A program made the position numbers and the translations under genes. The notes beneath the pieces are model-generated. The model saw nothing but the letters and a program-made list of their open reading frames with translations. It did no database searches and was not told the DNA's origin. DNA of 53,470 nt from Gnetum montanum (Eukaryota; Streptophyta; Gnetopsida; Gnetales; Gnetaceae), in contig MNCI01028269.1 in the NCBI GenBank assembly GCA_015680685.1, positions 203,930 to 257,399 on the forward strand. Reading direction: 5' to 3'. Below are positions 9,233 through 20,136 of this stretch, one piece after another; positions within the stretch are counted from its first letter, which is position 1; each line of letters begins with the position of its first letter.

Positions 9233-11277
9233 ATGGCTTCAAGAAAGGATACATTATCACTTTCCAGGGAACTACAAATAAGCAGTGATAGAATTAAGAG
9301 GAAGAAGACTGGAGTATGCTAATGTAAACAAGGATCTCTTATGCTCATCATCATTCTTACTATCCTGATTTCCCATTCATCTTTCATCAGGATGGCTAAT
9401 TAAGATGGAGAGATCTTCAAGGGAACATTGTTCTACCACCAAAATGTTCAGCACCCATCATGCTCCAAAATGCTCTCAAGGGAATGAAACTGAGTGAGGC
9501 ACTTGGAGGGTATCATGTGACCAAACACATGACCAGACCCAATGAATCCACTAACGAGTAGTTAGAAAAAGACTATGTGATGGAGACTAGTCATGAGCAA
9601 GAGAAAGAAAAGATAGTTGACTCTACTGTTGTCTTGGAGGAGCATGATAGAGATAGCTTTATTGTTGAACAACTCCACTAGAGGAACCTGTTAGGAATAA
9701 ATCACACTTTGACTTAATAGAGACTCTCATGTAGAAGGTGAAAGACTCAAGGTACAAGAAAGACTCAAGGCCAAGAGTTTCTGCTGGATCTCATAGAGAA
9801 GAACATCAAAGTCATCATAGGAAGACAAGTAGGAACCATTTTCCTACTATCTCATCTGCATCCCCATGATCATCAAAAGACTCTGATAGAAGGAGGAAAA
9901 GGTACAAAGACCATGACAAGGAAGAGAGGAGAATTCATGACTGCCATGACCATCATGATTGTTACTTAAGACATTCTAATTCAGAAGATGAAGAGTATGA
10001 GTAATGCAGATGTAGGGATCAAAGAGATCATGAAAGGGATGAGCATAGAATGAGGCACTACTACAACTGAGTGCAAAAACCTAATCAAGATGATAAACCC
10101 CTAATGCCAACTCATAGTATGATTAACATACAAGAAGCTATACACATTCCAAATAGGCACATGAGGGATAGCTGTATCAAATAGCTCAATATGAAAAACA
10201 TGCCAAGATTTGAAGGTGGCTATAATGTTGATCAACAACACCACATTCAAGATTTTCATGATACCTACATCCTACAGAATATCGAAAGTGACTGACAAAA
10301 TTTAAAGTTATTCCCAAGAATACTTGTGAAAGAGGCAGAGAGCTGGTACCAATCACTTGAACTTGAATTAATCAAAAGATGGAGTACCATGCTAAAGATC
10401 TTCAATGAGAAGTATCAAAGCTACTAACAAGTGTTTAACCTAAGAAAAAAAATCCAAGGATGGAAACAAGGAACTCATGAAACCCTTGATGTGGCAATGA
10501 GCAAATACTACTCACTATTGCATAGATGCCCAGACCATGGATTCTCATAGAAGGAACAACTACGGCACATTGTAGATGGGTTGCAAAAAAAAAACTAGGG
10601 AAATACTTGGGATTTATGCCCAAGGTAGATTATTTGGGATGACTACCCATCACATCCAAAGGTTATTTGATCAAGTGGTGAAGGAGGAAGGTGAATTAAA
10701 AAAGAGAGAATTAGTTGAGGAGTATAATCATGATCCATCAATGAGAAAGAGAGATGCACGAGTGTGTGATACCTAAGAGAAGGAAACCTTGGATCAGGGC
10801 ATCTGAAACGAAACACTACCAATCCAAAAATCTGGTGTTGATATAGTAGCACAGGTAGCAAAGATGTGGGACTCAGTTGATGAGAGGTGTATAATACCTT
10901 TAAAGATTGTGAAATAAAGAGTAGACCAAGCCTTTGGAGAAGGTAAAGACAAGAAAAAGAAGAAAGATGTTGGACAAAAAGGCAAAGTGGCTACAATGGC
11001 TACATGTTTAGACACTAGCTCCACTAATGAGGAAGGATGTGTTGTGTATCAGTAAAAACATCCAAAAGGATATTGTCTAGTAATGGCACATTTGTAAGAA
11101 ATGGGGACATACACACTCAATCCTAGATTTGTAAAGAAACAAATTCCTAGAAGGTTATCTTATCCTTAGGGTAACTATAGGCAGAACTTCCAAACAACAT
11201 ACTATCCTAGCGGAGCGATGCCATAGCCACAAGAGTAGTATTATCAGTAGTGGCAACAAACCCAATCATGGACCATG
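9233..11277 (+). pseudogene. NA1 ORF1 part 1: gag (broken)
   Basis: ATG at 9233 (MASRKD) begins a gag that runs through a low-complexity charged region to the capsid. Capsid blocks are MPRFEGGY (about 10200), WYQSLELE (about 10345), WSTMLKIFNEKYQSY, WKQGTHETLDVA and YYSLLHRCPDHGFS (to 10550). A basic stretch and the Q-rich WQQTQSW block (11251-11272) follow. Gag packages element RNA in the cytoplasm. Stops and several frameshifts break it. It is cut at 11277 by ATH and continues at 30135. NA1 keeps glutamine codons where NA2 has stops. Confidence 0.82.
11273..11277 (+). repeat. Left target-site duplication of ATH (CCATG)
   Basis: CCATG precedes the LTR start TGACAAG at 11278. The second copy is at 30135-30139, after the LTR terminus TTTAACA. 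Confidence 0.88.
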
Positions 11278-12968
11278 TGACAAGCCAGGCAGAATTTGGT
11301 GTTGGATACCTTCAAAATTATCTTTCTTTCATAAATTATCACCTTGTCTGTGGCTAGTCCACGAGTCTTATCCATGGAGGAACAATTTAAAGTCAAAAGA
11401 TCATCAAGATAATAAATAATTAAAATTGAATCTAAACAAATTCCACACTTATGCCTATCACTCATAAGTAAAATTATGAACCTTTATCCTAACTTCTAAT
11501 CACAAGTTCAAGAATAAAGATTTATAATTAAATCAAATTGGGGTCAAAGTTACAAGCATAGATGATGATGAGAATTACAAGGGAAACTTTACCTAAATTG
11601 TGATTTTTCCTTGTTGTCTAGACAATGTAGCAACCTCAATAGCCCATCAATGGATTCTAATGGTCTATAATTGCCACAAAGCTCAAAAAATCCTTACATA
11701 ATAATTCTTCAAGGGAAAATTAGACTTCAATTTGATGTGGGTTTGCTTGGGTATCAATCCTAGGTGCATACCTTGGGTGCCTGTTGGATTCGCCATTGGG
11801 TTGTACAAAAGATGGCCCCTCAGATACAAATTAAAATCTTATTTATACTTTAGTAAGTTTAAAAATAAACATTTTAAAAATAGATGGATAGATATTAATT
11901 TGTCTAAATTAGTAGAAATGCCAAGTTTGGCATCCCAGATGTTGTGAACTCCAACGAAAATGGTGGAAGAGGCATCTTAGATCAATGTGAAGTGTAATAG
12001 TAGGGAACAACCCATTACTGCCAACTATCCTTGCTGCATCTTACCATTGCCATTGTTGGTGCTGCCTTCACTGTGTCTTGTCAATCCTCACTGACGCGTT
12101 GCTGATCTATTTGCAAAAAATCCTTGATGCATTGTGCTCTATTGCTACTCTTGTATGCTGCACTATCACTATCACCATTGTCCTAATAGAATAGTAAAAT
12201 CCTTACTGCATGCTTACCGTTGCCTGTTGCTGTCATTGCCATCGCTGCTACATGCACCATTGCCATTGCTGTCATAAACATTGTTGCTGTGTATGCCACT
12301 GCTATTGTACATGCTGTCATTATTGCATGTGTCATCGTTACTACCCTGATTATGCTACATTCTTACCTTGATCAGTCTTGGCCATGTCATGCGTGTGTGC
12401 GCTACAATTACCCTACCATAAACCCTCACTCATGTTGCTATTGCTGTTGCCAGAAACCCTCACTATTCATTACTGATGCAAGAATCACTACTTCTTGCCG
12501 CTACCACCAATGCCACTAGCATTGCCACCAACGCTGCCACCAGTGCCATTGTCATTGCTGGAAACCCTCGCTACCTGCAACATCAAACCCTTGTTTACCT
12601 ACAATAGTCAAACCCTTTCCATCACTTTTTCTTGCCCTACAACATGCCAATCATGCGAGAGGCACATCGACCCAGCAGGGAAGTGGCATGGTCACGGACC
12701 TACAATTGACTTTGGCTGTTTTGGGTAAAAAAATAATAATAATAATATATAATATATTATATTAATTAAATTAAATTAACTAAACCACACCAATTAACTA
12801 AATAAGTTAATAATGAGCTAATACTTACCACTAATAGAAATAAATAATATAAAATAAAATACATGTTAATAAACAATTAAATATATGAAATATAAAATAG
12901 AATTAATTAAAATGCATAAATTTAACAAGAATATTTATTTAAAATAATAACTACTTTGGGGTTTAACA
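11278..12968 (-). mobile_element. ATH 3' LTR (1691 bp)
   Basis: The plus strand starts TGACAAGCC and ends GGGGTTTAACA. From about 11905 to 12968 it matches the 5' LTR at 28838-30134, including the flanks AAGTTTGGCAT, GGTGGAAGAGGCATC and the terminal AT-rich 200 bp. The middle (12190-12560) is a degenerate triplet-like stretch rich in ATT, GCT, GCC and GTC. Long open frames there (12220-12519) are by-products of that composition. Confidence 0.85.
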
Positions 12969-14360
12969 CAACCTTTGACAAGCCTTTGGCAAGTGCCTAG
13001 CCATAAAGGCGAAAATAATAATAATAATAATAACATTAATATATGCATAATGGTAAACAAAAATTATGTTACTATTATTTATTCTAAGATATTCTTTTAG
13101 TTATTCAAAATTTAATACATTAAAAACATGTAGACATAAAAAAATTAGACTTGTCCATTAACCAAATGTTTATTTACTAATTATTTACTAAGTATGTATA
13201 TATGCTTATTCTTTTTTGATGATAAATATTTATTCTTGGATATGAGTCCACATATAACTCGGTTAGGAAGGCCCTACCTAGGATTACTTGGGCTTAATGT
13301 CATCTCACAAGGTTTGCTTTATTAGGTGTAAGAATGACTTATAACCTCAAGCTTTAAACCTCTTCTATGATTTAAGGATCTGAGATGCATTACTTACATC
13401 TAACTCATTTCCTAACTTATTCTTGGCTCAGCTTCCAAGTTGGTTATACCCTACTATCATACCCTAAACACTTTGCTTATAGAAGGGGGTTCTTATGGGA
13501 TGCTTGAAATTGTGAGCTTGGAGCATCGCCCCAACTGTAAGGTTCTTGTGGGAGTGGAGCTCAACCTCATGATTGAAGGTTCTTATGGGGTGATTTTTCT
13601 ATTCATTTCTTGCATTTTATCTTTTTTCTTGTGTTTTTTTTTTCATTTATTTCTAATCATTTTTTTTTGTTTTTTTTTTCAGAAGAAATTCAATATCTGA
13701 CTGGCTTCAACCATGAGGTTCTTATGGGAGCCAATTTCATTTTGTAATGGTTTCCCACATGGCTTAATATAGATGGATGCTTTTTACTATCAAAGAAACT
13801 AAGTCCAATATAACACATCCTTTTTACCTTAGTGACTCATTCAAGTAAGTATTTAATAGAAATTAAACACTAATAAGCATTTCCCTACACTAAGCTATGT
13901 AGCCATCTTGACTTATGAATAGTGTACTTAACGAAGATTGTTTGAAAATAATGAAATTTATTATGCGAAAGATTAGTTGGATTTTGGGTTTAAACCTACC
14001 TATTTCAAGGTTTAAACCTACCTATTTCAAGGTAGCAAATTCATTCTAGTCCCAACTCACAATAGAATGTGCTATTTCCCTCTACATTTTTCAAGGTAAA
14101 TGTTGTAGACTATAAGTAGTTCTTTATTAATTTATTTGATGATGAAAGAGTTTGGTTGAGGGGTACATTTAAGAGCTAGGACTTCTAATGGATGGTTCTC
14201 ATGTAATTCATCTGTAGTGGGATAAGTTGTGTCACTTAGCTCTATTAATTCATCTTCTCTAGTTTCCTCAATGTGGTGTTGATTATATAAATTAAGTCTT
14301 TGGCCATTAACTAGGAATGTTGTTGAGGAATCATCAATAGGCGATATGAGGACACTATGG
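12969..14360 (-). other. ATH spacer between integrase and 3' LTR
   Basis: No coding domain was recognised on either strand. It holds an (AAT)n microsatellite (13012-13034), four copies of a 12-bp motif GGTTCTTATGGG (13488, 13541 with one change, 13578, 13717), a T-rich tract (13596-13680) and a perfect 22-bp tandem duplication (13987-14030). An env-like gene could sit here in some Athila relatives, but I see none. Confidence 0.6.
13987..14030. repeat. Perfect 22-bp tandem duplication
   Basis: GGTTTAAACCTACCTATTTC plus AA occurs twice without a mismatch (13987-14008 and 14009-14030). The surrounding DNA is heavily decayed, so this duplication is recent. Confidence 0.95.
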
Positions 14361-14364
14361 AGGA

Positions 14365-15360
14365 TTATTTTTTAAAGTTACTCTTATCATGTAATTTTTT
14401 CATTTGTCTTTTTATAATTTTTTGCTTGTTTAGAGCATGTAGCCTCATTTCGTTAAGTTCGTGGACTTGATTAATTCTAGAGGCTTGGTTCATACCTTCA
14501 AAGCTAAGTTGTTGGGCTAATCGTAAAGATTGATATTTTAGTTCAACTGGTAATAGACATAACTTACCATAAACCAATTGATAAGGTGAATATCCCCTAA
14601 ACTTGGTTTATAAGTAATCTATAAGCCCAAAGTGCATCTTGTAATTTTTTAGACCAATCCCTCCCTTTAGTACATACAGTTTTTGTTAAGATATTTAAGA
14701 TAATTCTATTAGCATTCTCTACTTGGCCATTTGTTTGTGGATGATAGGCAGTAGCTATCTTATGTTTATACCATAAGACTTAAGGAATTTTTCCATGATT
14801 TTATTGAAAAAATGGGTTCCTTGATCACCAATGATTGCCCATGGAGTTCCAAAGCACGTTAAAATATTTTTCCTAAGGAATGCTACAACTACCTTTACAT
14901 CATTTGTTGGAGTGGCTTTCACTTCTACCCATTTGGTAACATAGTCAATATAAACCTAAATGTATTGACATTCACTAGATGGTGGAAATGGTCCTAAAAA
15001 GTCTATACCCCACACATCAAATGGTTTGATTATCAAAATTGGTTTAAGGGCATTTCATGTCTTTTTGTTATGGCTTCCATTCATTAACATTTATCACACT
15101 CTTGCACATACTTATGTACATCTTTAAAAATTGAGGGCCAATAAAATCCACTTTGACGAATTTTGATAGAATTACATTTGCTATCAAAGTGGCCTCCCCC
15201 TAAATCATCATGGCACATTTGTAGAATTTTTTGTTGTTCATTTTCAGCCATACATCTTCTTGCTCTATTATCTTTACATATTCTATAGAGGTACAGACTA
15301 CTCCAAATGTATCTAGATATGCTACGTAAGAAAGATTTATTTTATTCCTTATTCCAATTG
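14365..15360 (-). pseudogene. ATH integrase (broken)
   Basis: On the minus strand, from right to left, there is an H2C2 zinc-binding region (CHDDLGGGHF, then YVQECDKC, about 15225-15080). A DDE core follows: D in a GIDFLGP-like block (about 15008), D in GDQGTHFF (14834-14811) and E in QVENANRI (about 14718). The C-terminal VYGKLCLLPVELKY segment ends near 14365. All three catalytic residues are visible, yet stops and frameshifts disrupt the frame. Its N-terminal edge is separated from RNase H by NA2. Confidence 0.88.
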
Positions 15361-15365
15361 GTAGA
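15361..15365 (+). repeat. Left target-site duplication of NA2 (GTAGA)
   Basis: GTAGA precedes TGATGAATC at 15366. The second copy is at 24462-24466, after TCATCA. Confidence 0.9.
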
Positions 15366-16228
15366 TGATGAATCATGTTTTACCAGGCCCCAATATTAGA
15401 TCCTCGATATTGGGTACATGATATTGTAGCCTGGATAACGATATCGAATACATGATATCGTGATTCCTATGTAGGCCTATAGATATAACATTTGGGTGCA
15501 CAGGAAGGGGGGAGTTATTTAGTCTTAGGGTAGAGTCTTTTTATTAGTTTTCAATTAGTTTCAGTTCTTTCCCAAGTACATGCCCGTAATGTGATGATTG
15601 TAATTGTATGGAACCTTTGTTCGAGTGTGATATACTTGGACATGCACATGATCAACAATAAAGATTGAGATTACTCCATCATTGTAGCATTCATTTAGTT
15701 TTAAATTATTTAATTGTTAATTCTTATTTATTATTTTCTTAGTTAACATTTCTTTATTGTCATTTACTATTCCTATTAGTAAATGTGGAATGAGTACGTC
15801 TTAATCACGAACATTTAAGTGTAATTACTTGGTAACCTAGTAGCATATCTAGTAGTGCTTCGAGTAATGTGTGCTTGGTAATTCCATAGGTAGTGCACGA
15901 AGTCCAAGATGCGTATGAATGATAAAGGATGGATGCTCATAACACTTAGGCTAGTTTAGATTTCACTTATTGTTGCCTATTAGCTTAAGTCAAGATTATT
16001 TTCCATTGTCTCTAGGAGGAGCACTAGTTTAGGATTACATCATTTGCCTTACTCTAGACTAAACCATACATGACAAAGCAAATACTAGTCCAAGTGGGAA
16101 GACAATGAATTACAATCAACGTGTAACTATCTAGATGCCACAGCTAGTCCATTTGCGGATTTCAACCAAATCATGTGTACAAGCTCATATTGATATGGTT
16201 GAGTGGAGGGGTACCTAGCCACTCATCA
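15366..16228 (+). mobile_element. NA2 5' LTR (863 bp)
   Basis: It starts TGATGAATCATG, ends AGCCACTCATCA and is followed by a PBS. In the stretch 15537-15715 I counted by eye about 17 differences from the 3' LTR, 15 of them transitions. Confidence 0.92.
15398..15489 (+). promoter_or_regulatory. NA2 5' LTR promoter: GATATC boxes and TATA
   Basis: CGATATTG, TGATATTG, CGATATCG and TGATATCG are spaced over 15415-15461. They are followed by CCTATAGATATAAC (15476-15489), a degraded TATAAATA. Confidence 0.65.
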
Positions 16229-16229
16229 T

Positions 16230-16247
16230 TGGTGTCATTGCTGGAGA
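16230..16247 (+). other. NA2 primer-binding site (tRNA-Asp type)
   Basis: TGGTGTCATTGCTGGAGA corresponds to TGGCGCCGTTGCCGGGGA with five transitions. All three original CpG sites have become TG or CA. Confidence 0.8.
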
Positions 16248-16360
16248 TGGTGCTAGTTATCTAGATTTGTTATATTATACAAGATCACTGTAATGAAGCA
16301 TTAACGATATATCTTTTAGAAAGAAAGTAATTTCAATTAAGTTACACACAATTCACAACA

Positions 16361-18682
16361 ATGTCTCTCTCAAAAGACTATGATACCACAACTTCTAGCG
16401 AGGCAATTCATTAGAGAACCAACAAAATTTATGATGAAGACGATGTTTGGAATACTCAATCTTATGCAGGAGTCCCATATGTTCATGAACACTCCAATGA
16501 TACTCAAGGACTCTTGTGATCCAACTCGAATACCTTTAGTGAGGATGGGACATCCCATAGAATGAGGGGGCCCGTAAGACCTAGGACCTTCCTAATAGTT
16601 AACAAGAATTTATCTAGGGATGATTGGGAGACTTACCAAAGTCATGACGAGTCTTTCAGTTCTTTCTCGTCCTTTGCACCTTCAACATCAGGTCATGACA
16701 TGGATGACCATTTCTTAAGGGGTCGACGTACAAATAGAAATCGAATCCATGGGCAAAGCAAGGAATGCCAACATGAACAAAGACAAAATTGTCCCAACTC
16801 ACCAACTCATAAGCTACTTAGTGATGATGAACCCTTGCTAGCCACTAAGAGCCTAATGCATATACGAGAGGCTATTTAAACATCTCACAGGAATCACAAG
16901 GAAATTCATCTACGCAGGCTTGATTTAAAGAACTTTCCTAAGTTTTCAGGAGGCTATGATTTAGATCTGCAACATCATTTACAAGCCTTCTACAATGCCT
17001 ATGCATGGAAAAATATTGATAATGGGTGGCAAAGACTTAAGCTCTTTCCTATGACACTCGTTGATCAAGAAAAAGTATGGTATAGGTCTTTAAAGTTGAA
17101 ATCAATTTGAAGTTGTCCAACAATGGTAGAACTCTTCATTGAGAGATATCAAACCTATGCAAGAGTGTTAGCCTTGAGGAGACAAATCTAAGAGTGGAAA
17201 TAAGGGCAACATGAACCCTTGGACATGGCCTTAGAAAGATATTATTCATTATTAAATAATTTCCTAGTCCATGGGTTCTCCGAGGAAAAGCTAATGTATC
17301 ACATTATGGATGGGCTTCGTAATGAAACAAGGGAGACCTTAGGGATGTATGCCCCAAGTCAACTATATGAACTACAAACCCACCAATTCCAGGAGCTTAT
17401 CAAGAAGGTAGTAAAAGAAGAAGGAGAAATAGCTAAATGGAAGAATGTTAAAAGATCTCAATAGGCCTAGAATCTCAAAAAAACAAAGGTCCACGAAGAG
17501 GAAAAATCAACTCACCTCACAGAGGTGGAATCATCTTTGCCAATACTACGATCACTAGAGGAAATTGAGGCAAAGATCAATAAGATGACAAAATGGGTAC
17601 ATAAAAAATGTGGAGAATATGCCAACATTATTAGAGGTGGAATCATGTCAAACTGAGAAATAGGATAGGACACCACTCAACAATCAGAAAGAAGGGTTGA
17701 ATAAAATAAGGATAAGAGCTCAACTGCAAATCACACGTATCAATGTGATGTTTTCCTATACGATCACCCCAAAGGCCAATGCCCAATCTTGTCACATTTA
17801 CATGAGCATTGGGGAGGAATGTTACATCCAGATTTCATACAGAATTATCATGTTCAACCACAGTGGCAAAGTCCCTAATCATGGGGAAGGCCATTGTCAA
17901 ACTAGTCACACCCTTCATACCATCTGAACCCAAGCGCTTGTTACATTCAACATCATGTTTCCCTGACTAGGTCAACATCCTCTATTTCACCACTTCGTTA
18001 TCATTCTCCTGAGTACTATCAACCCATGTCCTCTCCAACAAGATCACCACCTCATGTTCCTTACATTTCTTCTCACCCTCAAATATTCTCATCCTTCACC
18101 TCCTTCCACATTGCCACCAGTTGTGCCAGAAGGTTTTGCACCACAACATCAACCTACGAATGTTACTTGTGCTGCTACTATCAACAGTAGTGGAGTCCTT
18201 CACAATGTCGAAAGCGTGCTTTCTTTAGGTATGGCTGTAGAAAAAGATAGCATGGTTCTAAACCCCCTACATCCTCCAACTCAGTACAAGTCAAACATTG
18301 TGATGCATCTACCTCATTGAACTTAGCGCCTCCTGTTACCCTATCCAGGCCACCAATCAACACTCCAACAACTATGCAACCTAATGAATATAGCCACATA
18401 CGAAGACATATCGATCCTTGCATACCATCTTACAGTCACAAGTGCCATAGTGGGTCAACGCCTTATCACATGACCACATCTTATAATCTACCCCACTATG
18501 CCAACTTTAATAAAGTGTGTGAACCTCAGTTTGGGTACATTTCTGCTGCCACATCAAAAGACACTAAGTGGTTTGGCTTTAACTGGACTCCAATATTTCC
18601 CACATGCATGGATCCACATTTTCCATTTATTAATTTTAGCCATGCTCAAAATTTTAGTCATGGGGGATATCCTTCATTCTAA
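16361..18682 (+). pseudogene. NA2 ORF1: gag (774 codons, nonsense-broken)
   Basis: ATG at 16361 (MSLSKDYD) opens a frame that stays in register to the stop at 18680-18682, with no indel but about 15 in-frame stops. Order: variable N-terminus; capsid from LDLKNFPKFSGGYDLD (about 16920) through VWYRSLK, YYSLLNN and NETRETLGMYAPSQLYEL (to about 17410); a helical linker EEIEAKINKMTKW; a Cys/His segment CDVFLYDHPKGQCP...HLHEHW (17744-17812); and a Pro/Ser/Tyr-rich tail ending FSHGGYPSF. Where NA3 has Q (PQSWGRPPPNQ), NA2 has TAA or TAG. There is no protease. Confidence 0.88.
18651..18672 (+). promoter_or_regulatory. PPT-like motif at the end of gag
   Basis: ATTTTAGTCATGGGGGATAT overlaps the last codons of ORF1. 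It resembles the true PPT (TTCAGTCGTGGGGATA, 23597-23612) and a third copy in the ORF2 leader (20310-20326). It could act as a central polypurine tract, but this is inference. Confidence 0.4.
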
Positions 18683-20060
18683 CAAGCAAAATTAGTAAAT
18701 GTTTGTCCTTTTCTTTGATTTTACAATTTTTTGTTTTATAGTTTTTCATTTTTAATTTATTATTTTATCTTTTCAAGGGTAATCTCATTGGTGAATAAAG
18801 TACTCATGTGACTTGTCGATTGAGGTGTTGTTCTATGCTATCGAGTCTTAGGTGACTAATTATTTGAATAGTAAGTCCACAACATCCACCCACCCATTCT
18901 ATTAATAAGAGGTTCTACTCTAGGTATGATGATATTCTTGTTATCATTAAAACTTAAAGTAATTTTGTGTTGATTATGCCCAGAGCAAAAAATGATGGAC
19001 TAAGAGGGAATGGCTAGGGTGTGACATCAAGGGGATTTGTGGATTCTCATTGATGACATCTGTAGGTGCTATCATGTAGCTTGGTTGTATAAAAATCCTT
19101 GTAGATCTAACAAAAAATGGAAGTAAGAGTACTAAAGGCACTGAATAAAGAACCTCAATGCTATTTTGGGGGTCCCACTAGAAAGACATGCATCCATGCC
19201 TGAAGGTTGGTGGCTTCTTTAGTTTACTATTGGAAAGGACAAAAGTGCCAAAGCAGCTAGAAGAAGAAAAGAAGAAAAGAAATACATCAAACAAAAGATC
19301 AAGAAAAAATATGCCACACCGAAATTCCAAATCACTCCTCCCTTGGACAAAATGCCAAGTGATTGTATGCCTTGCTATCATGGTGCTCTTATGGTTGTCC
19401 ATCATTGGATGAAATAATGCGATGTCATTGATCAAAGGCATAGACTTGGTCTTAATTTTGGAGCGATGGGCCAATGACACATTAATCACACCCTACACTC
19501 AGGATTCACTATGCCTAGGTTCAGTTACCTCATGTCCCAATTTCAAAAATCCCTTCTACGATTTGTCTCATCTTTCTATTTATGTAATTTTGACTTGTGT
19601 CTTATGTAGCATAGAACTCATACCTCATCATGGTTGTATTTACATGTGTATGTTTTGTTGCACTAGTGCGGATTGGATTTAACCCTTTTGGTGCCTACGG
19701 ACATTTTAAGGTGTGGCTACGTAAGGGCATGATAGGTAGGAACCTACTTTGGGGAGGATCTACTTACGTATGTTTTTGTAATTTGCACTCATTGCACATC
19801 ATCACATCATCTTATACCCTCCAAGTATCGCATTGCTAAAGTTATCCTTTCCTTTATCATCATTTTAATTCAAATGTTCTTGTGCACCACTACATGTCCT
19901 TTTTCCTCACTCTATTCATGAACTTCATTGTAAAATCCCACTTCATTACACTTTTGGTGCCTTCAGGTCTCTTCAACATTACCCTAGATCTTTTAAATTA
20001 ACCTTAAATCATTCATTTTTTACCTTGGAAATTCAAAAATTTATTAGTTTTTCCAAGTAC
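18683..20060 (+). other. NA2 inter-ORF spacer, conserved in NA1
   Basis: No long coding frame with a recognisable domain was found. The region aligns in order with NA1 47903-49395. Shared blocks are GACTAATTATTTGAATAGTA (18853-18872), GACATCAAGGGGATTTGTGG (19022-19041), the AGAAAGACATG...GCCTGAA segment (about 19180) and CCTACTTTGGGGAGGATCTA (19743-19762). NA3 has only about 270 bp here, so the spacer is absent from it. Short frames at 19188-19412 and 19422-19839 are not conserved and I do not call them. Confidence 0.65.
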
Positions 20061-20078
20061 CCTATTTTAGAAGGGACA

Positions 20079-20136
20079 CGATATCAGGTCCATGCTAGCG
20101 GGTACGTGATATCGCATCCACAAAAACTATATATAT
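20079..20136 (+). promoter_or_regulatory. NA2 internal promoter ahead of ORF2
   Basis: CGATATCAGG (20079-20088) and GATATCG (20108-20114) are followed by TATATATAT (20129-20136). These are the same boxes and TATA order as in the LTRs. NA1 (49404-49478) and NA3 (35125-35046, minus) have the same module before ORF2. The distance from TATA to the splice donor is about 250 nt in all three. A run of 16 C (20147-20162) sits just downstream of the TATA box. Confidence 0.6.

Noticed and set aside
12220-12728. Ala/Ile/Val-rich and Pro-rich open frames that look like a membrane protein
   Set aside because: They arise from degenerate triplets in the ATH LTR. The second LTR gives different proteins in different frames.
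13440-13700. Possible small hydrophobic protein (Phe-rich C-terminus)
   Set aside because: The hydrophobic end is only a T-rich tract. It is plus-strand within a minus-strand element and has no homologous blocks.
19178-19839. Several 69-103 codon frames in the NA2 spacer
   Set aside because: None is preserved in the collinear NA1 spacer (47900-49395), so they are treated as chance.
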